Below the pieces are notes generated by a model. It ran no database searches. It was not told where the DNA came from and saw only the letters and a list, made by a program, of their open reading frames with translations. From Candidatus Woesearchaeota archaeon (GTDB lineage Archaea > Nanobdellota > Nanobdellia > Woesearchaeales > ARS49), in contig JAPLZR010000008.1 in the NCBI GenBank assembly GCA_026394935.1, positions 1-32,022 of the forward strand: DNA of 32,022 bases. Direction: 5' to 3'. How positions within the stretch are numbered: the stretch's first letter is position 1; each line of letters begins with the position of its first letter. Positions 14,878 to 23,700 of the stretch are shown here, one piece after another. The position numbers and the translations under genes are program-made.

Positions 14878-15564
14878 TTTTGGAAGCAACCTTCTAAGTT
14901 CAATCTCCGTCAGAAAACGCCACTTGCCAGGCCTCAAATCACCCAGTTCCAAAGAAGCAACCCTCGTACGAACAAGACGCTTGACAAAAAAGCCAAGCTG
15001 TTCAAACAAACGCCTAACAACATGCTTACGACCTTCACGAATTTTCAAAATAACCTTGTTGCCAGAAACATCAATACCAGACAAATTAACCTTTTTATCG
15101 TCAATAACAATCCCTCCCTTCAACTCTTCCATCTTCCTCTCAGACAAAACCCTGTCAAGAAGAACAAAATACTCCTTCTCAACCTCATAACGAGGATGAG
15201 TCAGCTTGTTAGCCAAATCACCATCATTAGTAAACAACAAAAGACCCTCAGTATTCTTGTCCAAACGACCAACAGGAAAAACACGCTCAGGAACCTTAAC
15301 CAAATCCATAACAGTCTTCATACAATACTCTTCACTAACAGTCGTAACGTAATCTTTAGGCTTATTCAACATAATGTAAACCTTCTTTTCAAGAACAATA
15401 GCCCTCCCATTGACGATAATCTTATCCTTATCAGGATCAGCCTTATCACCCAGCTTGATGACTTTTTTGTTAACCAGAACCCTACCATTAGCAATCAAAT
15501 CCTCGCATTTCCTTCTACTCGCAACACCAGCCTGAGCCAAAATCTTCTGAACACGATACAACAT
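14869..15564 (-). CDS. RluB/RsuA-family rRNA pseudouridine synthase (bacterial type)
   Basis: This family isomerises specific uridines in rRNA to pseudouridine. The N-terminal S4 RNA-binding domain is clear (VQKILAQAGVASRRKCEDLIANGRVLVNKK, about 4-35), followed by a linker (YIMLNKPKDYVTTV). The catalytic motif is VGRLDKNTEGLLLFTNDGD with nucleophile D102. Further motifs are YEVEKEYFV and the C-terminal IREGRKHVVRRLFEQLG. The 231 residues match bacterial RluB/RsuA. Archaea usually modify rRNA with Cbf5 and guide RNAs, so this is probably an old acquisition from bacteria. Codon use does not stand out from its neighbours. TTTAAA lies exactly 26.5 nt upstream, so it should be leaderless. The rRNA target cannot be told from sequence. 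Confidence 0.9.
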   Translation of the reverse strand: MLYRVQKILAQAGVASRRKCEDLIANGRVLVNKKVIKLGDKADPDKDKIIVNGRAIVLEKKVYIMLNKPKDYVTTVSEEYCMKTVMDLVKVPERVFPVGRLDKNTEGLLLFTNDGDLANKLTHPRYEVEKEYFVLLDRVLSERKMEELKGGIVIDDKKVNLSGIDVSGNKVILKIREGRKHVVRRLFEQLGFFVKRLVRTRVASLELGDLRPGKWRFLTEIELRRLLPKRL

Positions 15565-15586
15565 ACGACCAAGCTCGTCGAAACCC

Positions 15587-15595
15587 TTTTAAATA
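15587..15595. promoter_or_regulatory. Symmetric bidirectional TATA box, rluB-like gene and Rpp30
   Basis: The palindromic TTTAAA (15588-15593) is exactly 26.5 nt from the start codon of each divergent gene (15564 and 15617). No second TATA and no Shine-Dalgarno is visible in the 52-bp gap, so one box seems to serve two leaderless mRNAs. Confidence 0.7.
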
Positions 15596-15616
15596 CCTAT
15601 CGTCAGAACAGACAAT

Positions 15617-16129
15617 ATGATAGACATAGTGTTCCCAAACAAAAACGAGCAGGAATTCGAAGAAATGGCAAAAAAGCTCGGAATAGAACTGCTTTTCGTG
15701 TACAAAGACAACAAAAACGCAAAAGCACTCCTAGTAGAACCAAAAGACGTACGCAAAGCGCACGACAAAAAAATAATTGCAATATGCACTGCAAGCAGAG
15801 AAGCAATAGAACGAGGAGCGGATGTTGTATACGGATTTGAATTACTTGAGACAAGAGAACACACACACTACAGAGCATCAGGAATGAACCAAGTACTATG
15901 CAAGCTAGCTGCTGATAAGAAGGTCAAAATAGGATTTTCTTTTTCATCAATACTGGAAAGCTACGGGCAAAAAAGAGCGATAATAATGGGACGAATGGCA
16001 CAAAACATAATGTTCTGCCAAAAATACAAAACACCAATCAAAATAGCAAGCTTTGCAACAGAACCATACCAAATGAGAGCAGAAGCAGAACTAAAAGCGT
16101 TCTTTAAACAGTTAGGGATGACTGGTTAA
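15617..16129 (+). CDS. rnp3: RNase P protein component 3 (Rpp30), short form
   Basis: Rpp30 is a TIM-barrel-like subunit of archaeal RNase P, which matures tRNA 5' ends. Its strands are recognisable: MIDIVFPN, IELLFVY, KAHDKKIIAICTAS, GADVVYGFE, then the signature HYRASGMNQVLCKLAADKKVKIGFSFSSIL and RAIIMGRMAQNI. At 170 residues it is shorter than most archaeal copies (about 200 or more), having lost part of the C-terminal region, which fits DPANN economy. It shares a TATA box with the divergent pseudouridine synthase. Its 3' end overlaps the next convergent gene by 26 nt. Confidence 0.92.
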   Translation: MIDIVFPNKNEQEFEEMAKKLGIELLFVYKDNKNAKALLVEPKDVRKAHDKKIIAICTASREAIERGADVVYGFELLETREHTHYRASGMNQVLCKLAADKKVKIGFSFSSILESYGQKRAIIMGRMAQNIMFCQKYKTPIKIASFATEPYQMRAEAELKAFFKQLGMTG

Positions 16130-16625
16130 GACAGGCGTCTGCCTGTTCAAAACTCGTAGCATTACGCCTACACTCACTAATCAGACTATACTCCGCAACA
16201 GCCTGCTCACAAAACTTAGAACTAGTAATCAAAGACAAATCCCTACGAGCAAGACCCCTGCAAATATCATTAGTACAAACTGCTTCATTACCGAGCACGG
16301 CATGACAAGTCCAATCATCACCACAACCAGCAAGATTTCGCTGGAGAATAGCATTACACGCTAACTCATCATCTGTTCCATTACAAACATTAACACCAAA
16401 CTTGGCAAAACAATAAGAGTTAAAAACCTCATCAGTGAGCTTGACACAATCATTGGCATTAGGCTGTTCAAGAGCCTTTAAAAAAGGAACATAAACCTGC
16501 ACATCAGCATTACAAGCCTTGATATCTTTTTCAGGAGTCCAAACAGAGGGTTTCATAGAATACCAGTAAACACCTAAACCAGCCAAAATAACTATAAAAA
16601 TAACCAAAATCACCACTTTTCTCAT
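16104..16625 (-). CDS. Membrane-anchored extracellular Cys-rich protein
   Basis: The start was moved from 16676 to the ATG at 16625 because the longer ORF runs through the TATA box and because MRKVVILVIFIVILAGLGVYWY is a normal signal anchor. The 173-residue product has one N-terminal TM segment and an external part with about a dozen cysteines in small helical-looking clusters (CNGTDDELACNAILQ, CGDDWTCHAVLG, CTNDICRGLA). This spacing suggests disulfide-stapled helical pairs. I know of no named family. It is divergent from, and appears to share a promoter with, the big surface operon, so a link to it is likely. The last 26 nt overlap rnp3. Confidence 0.65.
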   Translation of the reverse strand: MRKVVILVIFIVILAGLGVYWYSMKPSVWTPEKDIKACNADVQVYVPFLKALEQPNANDCVKLTDEVFNSYCFAKFGVNVCNGTDDELACNAILQRNLAGCGDDWTCHAVLGNEAVCTNDICRGLARRDLSLITSSKFCEQAVAEYSLISECRRNATSFEQADACLNQSSLTV

Positions 16626-16647
16626 AACTCTCAATAAAGAACCAAAA

Positions 16648-16657
16648 TATTTAAATG
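16648..16657. promoter_or_regulatory. Bidirectional TATA box driving the surface operon and the Cys-rich anchor protein
   Basis: ATTTAAAT (16649-16656) is palindromic. Its centre is 27.5 nt from the minus-strand ATG (16625) and 28.5 nt from the plus-strand ATG (16681). Both genes lack a Shine-Dalgarno and should be leaderless. Confidence 0.65.
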
Positions 16658-16680
16658 TTCTTACGTGTCCAATCACATAT

Positions 16681-18366
16681 ATGATTAAAAAGGGGTTTTG
16701 GGTAGTAATACTACTAGTTCTAGCAGTAGGAGTATCAGCAGTAGAGTTTCAATGGCAACTCACGCAGTACATAAGAGTTGAGCAATCAAGCGACAATTGC
16801 GATATAAATGCTAAAGATGCGCCCGAAGCTCTTAAACTGCAATCTTCTGACTGCAATATTGAAGCATTTGCAAGCATAAATCCACCTGATGATAGAGATT
16901 GGTGGTTGCAAGTAGGAGTTGCGATATTAGCTGGAGATGTAGTCAGCAATTCTGAGTGGTATGCATTTGATAATGATCATAGAGGCACGTATCAAAAAGC
17001 TGGCTGGAAAAGTGGAAAAGGTGACAGAGTAACAACATGCGCGAAGTGCTGGCGCAGGACGACTGTTAATCGTAGATATGAAACCTGCGCCGAATGGCAA
17101 AAATCAACAGTTGAAGCATATGTCAAAATACCCGGCATCAAATCAAACGTCACATTTGCAGACGGCAAAAAACCCTTAGGAACAGTATCAGACTTTGCAA
17201 AAAGATGTTATGTAACGGCAGGAACGTACACGCCTGAAACAACAAACCCAAACGTTTACATTTACATTGAGAACCAGGAAAACATTTTTGCATGCATAGA
17301 CGCAGACCAAGACAAACGATGCGATATAGATCAAGCAGCATCATGCTTACCACCTTATGATTGGAATGCAAAATGGTATGCGAAAACCGGAGACTACTGC
17401 TGCGGAGTCGACTTAAGCTACACGCCAACAACACCACCCTACTGCGAATACTACACAGACCTAACAGCAATCTGCGGAAAAGACACAGCAGGCGACTGGA
17501 AATGGGTGGCATCAGCAGTCGAAGGACAATCAAGAAAATTAGCATGTCCAACACCGATATCGTTTTTAGCAGGCGGACAGTCGAGCATTTATTACTGCGG
17601 AAACAAAAGCGCAACAGTATTTGCAAGCAACGCATTCGACTCCTTTGATAACAATAATATGCGAGAAATAGCCCATCACGAATTCATATGCACGCCAAGC
17701 ACAGCAACGATAACAGAATGCGTAGGAGACGAAGGAACATTATCAGACGGAAACAACTACAAAACAACAGGAGAATGGATAAACCAAACAGGAATACAAT
17801 TCTGCTCTGCGGAAAACAAATGGATAACAGACCTGAACGCAGACAAAAAAACCTGCATAGCAGCAAGACAAAAACAAACCTGGTCAGTAGCGTGGACAGG
17901 AGCAAAATGCTGTGGAGACCCGTTAGATGACAACACAGCAGAAGGCACGTATGAAGACAAATGGGTAGACAGCGGCGAGGGCACAGCAGGAGGATGCTAC
18001 AACAACACATTCATAGCATCAGGAGAATTTACTGACGCGGGAAGAACAATCATCAACTACAAAGGAGAATTCTACAGCTGCGGACAAAGCAAAACACTGG
18101 GCAGCATAACAACGCACGTACAACAAACCTGCGGAACACCACTGCTAAACGCAACGCTTGTAGGAACAAAACACCACATAGTATGCACTCCAGAAGGAAA
18201 CTGGATGTTCACAAACAACACAGCAACAACACAAGCCACAAGCACAACATGGTCAACATCACAAGGGTGCTGTCTAGACACGCAATGCTGGGACGGACAA
18301 GACTGCAGAAACATAGGAGAATACCAACCAATGGATGATAGAGGTTACAGATGCACAGCAGACTAA
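16681..18366 (+). CDS. Secreted Cys-rich protein, first gene of surface operon
   Basis: MIKKGFWVVILLVLAVGVSAVEF is a Sec signal peptide likely cut after SA-V, so the 561-residue protein is exported. The mature part has many cysteines, often paired or spaced CxxC (TTCAKCWRR, DYCCGVD, AKCCGDP, QGCCLDTQCW), and numerous N-x-S/T sequons. Repeated short units of the type ICTPS...ITECVGDEGT / VCTPEGNWMF / CCGD suggest tandem disulfide modules. No catalytic motif is visible. The first ~145 codons use GAT, AAT and GCT endings and are T/G-rich, whereas the rest uses AAC, GAC and ACA like neighbouring + strand genes, so the gene may be a chimera. The 3' end overlaps the next gene by 16 nt. Confidence 0.7.
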   Translation: MIKKGFWVVILLVLAVGVSAVEFQWQLTQYIRVEQSSDNCDINAKDAPEALKLQSSDCNIEAFASINPPDDRDWWLQVGVAILAGDVVSNSEWYAFDNDHRGTYQKAGWKSGKGDRVTTCAKCWRRTTVNRRYETCAEWQKSTVEAYVKIPGIKSNVTFADGKKPLGTVSDFAKRCYVTAGTYTPETTNPNVYIYIENQENIFACIDADQDKRCDIDQAASCLPPYDWNAKWYAKTGDYCCGVDLSYTPTTPPYCEYYTDLTAICGKDTAGDWKWVASAVEGQSRKLACPTPISFLAGGQSSIYYCGNKSATVFASNAFDSFDNNNMREIAHHEFICTPSTATITECVGDEGTLSDGNNYKTTGEWINQTGIQFCSAENKWITDLNADKKTCIAARQKQTWSVAWTGAKCCGDPLDDNTAEGTYEDKWVDSGEGTAGGCYNNTFIASGEFTDAGRTIINYKGEFYSCGQSKTLGSITTHVQQTCGTPLLNATLVGTKHHIVCTPEGNWMFTNNTATTQATSTTWSTSQGCCLDTQCWDGQDCRNIGEYQPMDDRGYRCTAD

Positions 18367-19457
18367 TACTCCTGATTCTGATACTGATTCCTGCAGTTAC
18401 TGCAGCACACTGGGAATCAGTAGAACTAAAACACAACTGGGATTTAACTTCAAAAGGATTCTGCTCACAAACAACTCAATGCCTGGTAAGAGCATCATAC
18501 AATGAAAGCCTAGACAACCAGCCAGACAAATATTGGACAGAACTAGCAAACGCAAACAGACCAAAATGCATACAAGACAAACAATACCTATCAGACAATT
18601 ACTGCGAAAACGGCAAATGGAGCTCAAGAACAAAACTCATAGCACGACAATTACTCGCAATAGCAGGAACCAACAGTTTCGCGCTATATTGCGACAATTA
18701 CCAAAACGTCCTCAATGAATACAAGTATAATACAGATTACGGAACAGTAACCACTTTCTTAGGAAAATACTGCCAAAAACCAAACGGAAGAACAGAAAAC
18801 TGCGTCAACAACATCTGCGTAATAAAATACGGAAACAAAGTAGCATTCGGAACAGCAATAAACACAAACATAAGCTCAGACAAATCACCATTACAAGCAC
18901 TAAACTACTCAAAAACAAAATGCGACGGCAAAACAAGCACAGGATACAACCCCTGCGGAGACTCAGTCTATTACAACCCTGATACTGAAAGCATAATCTA
19001 TGCTCCAGGAGTAAGCCCGATACCAGCAGTAACACAAACAGAAATAGATTACGTAGAAGACTCATATGAGAAACTAAAAGACTACACTTATGACTACGTT
19101 CACAACCCAACCGTCTGGCAATACAACTACACATACTACAACACCACACCACAATTTCAACACATCTACATAACAAAAGACGGAGAAGATTTCTTCTACG
19201 GCTTCAAACAAGAAAACATCAGCCAGCCACCAGTAAGCTATGCAGGATGGTATTACTCAAACATCGATTTGCCGGATGAAGCGTGCGACAGGTACATCAA
19301 AAGATACGACGACAGAGCAAGCTGTGAAGAGCAACCATCAGACACAGAATTCTACATAGTCGCATACAAGAAACCGCCGGCAAGCACGCTGGACAGACAC
19401 GTCAGCATCATCTACGCATGGCAGGACATGACAGGCAAAATAAGGATATACAAATGA
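18351..19457 (+). CDS. Secreted protein with SRTKLIA-type domain, unknown
   Basis: The signal peptide MHSRLILLILILIPAVTAAH gives an exported protein of 368 residues with no further TM. The N-terminal part is Cys-containing (CSQTTQCLV, CIQDKQYLSDNYC). A conserved-looking block follows, ENGKWSSRTKLIARQLLAIA...FALYCDNYQNVLN, then CVNNICVIKYGNKVAFGTAIN. I have an impression of similar blocks in uncharacterised Woesearchaeota secreted proteins, but this is from memory and unverified. The C-terminal region is Tyr-rich (YNYTYYNTTPQFQHIYITKDGEDFFYG). The start lies within the upstream gene and the stop forms ATGA with the next start, so it is translationally coupled on both sides. Confidence 0.65.
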   Translation: MHSRLILLILILIPAVTAAHWESVELKHNWDLTSKGFCSQTTQCLVRASYNESLDNQPDKYWTELANANRPKCIQDKQYLSDNYCENGKWSSRTKLIARQLLAIAGTNSFALYCDNYQNVLNEYKYNTDYGTVTTFLGKYCQKPNGRTENCVNNICVIKYGNKVAFGTAINTNISSDKSPLQALNYSKTKCDGKTSTGYNPCGDSVYYNPDTESIIYAPGVSPIPAVTQTEIDYVEDSYEKLKDYTYDYVHNPTVWQYNYTYYNTTPQFQHIYITKDGEDFFYGFKQENISQPPVSYAGWYYSNIDLPDEACDRYIKRYDDRASCEEQPSDTEFYIVAYKKPPASTLDRHVSIIYAWQDMTGKIRIYK

Positions 19458-20770
19458 AGGCACAAATCACGATATTCATCATCATAGGAATTTTGGTAGT
19501 AGTCGCATTCGGAATAACACTATACGCGGGAACCAAAATGTCAGGAAGAATAGAAACAAAACAAACAACACAAAGACTCGAACAATTAGGACTCCAGCCA
19601 TTACAAGATTACGTAAACACCTGCCTAAGCCTTGCAACAAAAGAAGGACTCAAACTCATCGGAAAACAAGGAGGAACAATCTACGCAAGCCAAGGAGGAC
19701 TAACACCAGACTACACAGACGAAAAACAATACATCACACAAGAAGAGACAAAAGTGCCGTATCTAATAATGCCGCCTAAAGGAAACGTGGGCAATACTGA
19801 CTGCAACACAGAAGAAGACTGCGAAGAAAACTGCTGTTTATTCCAATCAGAACCACCAGGATACCCCTATCCAGGATTTCCATACGCAGGAGGAGAACTG
19901 CTCTTCACAGGATACTACGGAATGAGCAAGATACCACCATTATACAAACAAACACCAACAGGAGAGAACGTAACAAACTCAATACAAGAAAATCTTGAAA
20001 GATACATCACACAAAAAACAGAAGAATGCACAAAATGGACAACATTTGAAGACAAAAACTACCAAATAACAGCAGGAACACCAACAACCTCCCTAATATT
20101 CGCAGAAAACCAAACACAATTCCAAGGAGAAAAATACATCACAATAGAACTCAACTGGCCGATAGAAATTACGACACCAGGAGGAGACAAAGCAAACCTG
20201 AAAGACTTCGCAATCAGAGAAAACGTAAGACTCGCAACAATATACTTCACAGCAAAACAAATCATAGACGCAGACGCAACAGACATATCATACATACCAG
20301 AAGACAGAGAATCATTCACAGTCACAACACTAAAAGCAGGAGAAGACAGCATAATAACGCTAAAAGACGGACAAAGCACAATAGACAACAAACCATTTGA
20401 ATTCTGGATAGCAAGAAAAAACAGAAAACCAGCACTATGGGAAATAGACACAATAGAACTTGAACAGATGACATTCCACGTAAAAGAAGACAGAGGAGCA
20501 ACCATCAAAATAGACGGCAACAAACTTATCATAAATGACATCTGTCAGGAAGCAGACAAACCAAACCCGTTCACAATAGCGCTAAACGCATCAGACCCGG
20601 ATGAAGACAATGTCGTCTATTACGTAACACCAGATGAAATACCAGGAGAAAGCGCACTCGGACTGCCATTCGGAATAAGAGTATACGCAAAGGACAACAG
20701 CGCAAATGATGCTGAATGGTTTGATTATCAAGACATAACATTACAGGTAGGACTATGCATAGAAGAATAA
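19454..20770 (+). CDS. Large pilin-like surface protein (class III signal type)
   Basis: The ATG overlapping the upstream stop (ATGA) is chosen over 19418. It gives MKAQITIFIIIGILVVVAFGITLY, a short basic head, KAQ and a ~20-residue hydrophobic helix, as in archaeal type IV pilin-like (class III) precursors processed by PibD/FlaK-type peptidases. The 438-residue protein then has a coiled stretch (RIETKQTTQRLEQLG), a CNTEEDCEENCC cluster, a Pro/Gly/Tyr segment (PPGYPYPGFPYAGG), and a C-terminal cadherin-like domain (NASDPDEDNVVYYV...FGIRVYAKDNS) with acidic residues that could bind calcium. It is far longer than ordinary pilins, so it may be a tip or cap subunit (inference). Confidence 0.65.
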   Translation: MKAQITIFIIIGILVVVAFGITLYAGTKMSGRIETKQTTQRLEQLGLQPLQDYVNTCLSLATKEGLKLIGKQGGTIYASQGGLTPDYTDEKQYITQEETKVPYLIMPPKGNVGNTDCNTEEDCEENCCLFQSEPPGYPYPGFPYAGGELLFTGYYGMSKIPPLYKQTPTGENVTNSIQENLERYITQKTEECTKWTTFEDKNYQITAGTPTTSLIFAENQTQFQGEKYITIELNWPIEITTPGGDKANLKDFAIRENVRLATIYFTAKQIIDADATDISYIPEDRESFTVTTLKAGEDSIITLKDGQSTIDNKPFEFWIARKNRKPALWEIDTIELEQMTFHVKEDRGATIKIDGNKLIINDICQEADKPNPFTIALNASDPDEDNVVYYVTPDEIPGESALGLPFGIRVYAKDNSANDAEWFDYQDITLQVGLCIEE

Positions 20771-23700
20771 TCATCTGCACAATCGTAATTTTCGCAGTCT
20801 TAGCTATATTCGTCTACGCACAAAACGTAGGATGCTGCTGCGACCCAGTACTATTCAACGGAAGCTATGACACACAAACAAACTGCGCAGCAAAAGCATT
20901 CCTCTTCATAGGACCACCACCAAACATACAAACAACCTGCAGTCAGCACTGCAATGCAACAAGACCAAGCGCAACAGCACCAAGATGCGGAGACAGCATC
21001 TGCCAAACAACAGAAAACGCCACAACCTGCCCAGCAGACTGCGCAATAATCACAGGATGTGATTCACCAAACTACAACCCAGCACCAACAAACTTCTACA
21101 TAGCACCGGTAAAAGGACAAAAAGCATTACGACTCAATTTTAATTTACCCTGCCCAGCAAACTCCATAACAATAGGAAGATGCAAAGGAGACTGCACAAA
21201 CTTCCAAACAATAGCAACAATACCACCAGCAACAACATTCAAAGATGAAGACCCAACACTTGAATTCAACACAGACTACACATACTCAGTAGTTGCACAA
21301 TACAACCTGGCAGGAAACAGCATTCCAGCAACAGCAAAAGGAAACGCAGGCGACCTGGAATGCTGGCAACAACAAGGACAATTCTGCCTAAACTACTATT
21401 CATACGACCAGTATTACGATTACCTCATAACAAACGGATACGGACAATACAGAGCAGAAGACTTTGAACGAATATTCGGAAGAACAGTAAACCTGACATT
21501 CGGAACACTGTTCAACAAAGGATACCAGTGCACAGACGCAAACAAACTAGCAGACCTAAGCCCTGCGGTAAGCTGCACAAAAAACCAATACTGCATAGCA
21601 GACGAGCAAGGACCAAGATGCGTTGAAAAAACACCATGCACAACAGGAGACCCATTCGGACTGTTTGCAACAGCAACAAGCTGTGAAACAGGACTGTTAA
21701 CAAGATACTGCTTCTATGACAAAAGCGCAACCACAGCAAACAGGTGCTACAGTTGCGACCCAAGAATGACCTGCTACGACTACAAAAGCAAAGAAACATG
21801 CGAAAGAGACAACTGCGGAGCAGGAGACTGCCAATGGAACGATGTATTCGATGATTTAGGAACAGGAGTATGCATCGACAAAAGATACAACAACTGCAAA
21901 CTCTGCAGCACAAATGGAACAAAAGGAATGGAAATAACAAAAGCGATGAGCGCAATATGGGACGTTTGCAGAGAAGAAAAAAGCGACGCGCTAAGCAACG
22001 TTTTGTACCCTTGCTTTTACGACGCGGACAGAAAAACAAGCAAAACCTGCGACGAATCAACCTGCGCAGACTACACACCACCACAATGCGGGTCGCCAGA
22101 AGGAGGAATAAAACTAAACCCTGACAACAGCATAGCAATCCCAAGCACAGACACCTGCGAAATAGGCGTATGCCAGTACAATGACATAACAGGATGCATC
22201 AAAAACGCAGACGGAAACACAGCATCAGACTGCAGGTACGGAGACAAAGCGTGCGAACAAGACCACTACCCGCCAACAACCACACTAATACCAACAGGAT
22301 ACGCAGGCAGAGTGGACTTCATCAACATAAGAATATTTGACAAAAAAAACTCAACAAGCCCACCATTGGACAACGCAGGAAAAACAGGATACAAAACATA
22401 CCTGTGCATCAAAAACGCGACAACAACATGCGATGACGCAAGAACATTCAGCATAACAACAAGCGCAACAAGACTCTCGCTCAAAAATACAGCATTAAAA
22501 GAAGGCAACCAAACATTAGGCCGACTAAAGTCAGGGAACAACACAATAGCATTCTACAGCAGAGATTATGCGAACAATCTCGAAATCATACAGGAAACAG
22601 ACATTTACGCGTGCGAAAACTGCAGTCCACCACAACTCGTAAACCTGACAGTAACAGGAGGAAGAGTAATCGGCAACAAAATATACACCTCTTCAACAAA
22701 ACCAACATTCACATTCACATTCGACGAGCCAACACAAGTCACATTCGCAGAAATAATGCGAGAAGGAGAATCAGTACAACTATCACAACTAACAACAGGA
22801 ATGACAGAAGTCCACGAATTCACACCAGTAACAACTTTGCTCGGAACATACAACTTCACAGTCAACGGGCACAACGACAAATCCATCTACTTTGACGCGC
22901 CAGAACTAAAATACCAGCTAATAGTAGACCCTGACCTCGCAGGACTCAGCATAATACCGGAAGACCAAAGCATAACAAACAAAACAACAATAGACATAAT
23001 ACTAAACTTCACAAGACCCGCAAGCCTTGACAAAGTAACACTCGTCCTTGACAATTACGCAGACCCGTACGCTGTCACAGAAATATCAAGAGACATAACA
23101 AAACTGTTCACAACAACAAACAACCAAACATTCACAGCAAAAGTCGGAAACATAACAGGAGGACAATACACAATAATAGTAGAAGCAACAGGATTCAACA
23201 CGCTTGAAATCTACAAACAAAGCACGTTCTTCGTAGCAACAGTAAAACCAGGAATAAGACTCACATACCCGACATTCGGAGTAACAGCATACTCGGTATT
23301 CAACTCAACAGTCGAAACACCAATACCAAGCGAGTGCAGATACGTATTCGACACTCCAACAGCGCCAAACGCAGCAGACTACGAATTCCTAAACACGTAC
23401 GAAGGAGCAGGAACAATACACACAACCTCAGGATTAAGCATACCATACGGCTCACAAGAAGCGCACCCACTGCACGTCTACTGCAAATTCGAACAATTCG
23501 GAATAATACAAAGAAGCTTCAGCATAACGCTCGACCCAGAACCACCAGTGCTCATCACTGCATTCGCAGAACCAGCAATCATAGCAGAACCATACATACC
23601 AGACCAGGAATTATACTCAACAACACTAAAAGCGCAAATCGACAAGCCAGGATTCTGCAAATACTCAATAGCCGCAAGCAATTTCGGCTTAATGGACGGC

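Noticed and set aside
16681-18366. Pseudogene or frameshift at the composition break near 17120
   Set aside because: The reading frame is continuous with cysteine-rich sequence on both sides; a chimera is possible but decay is not shown.
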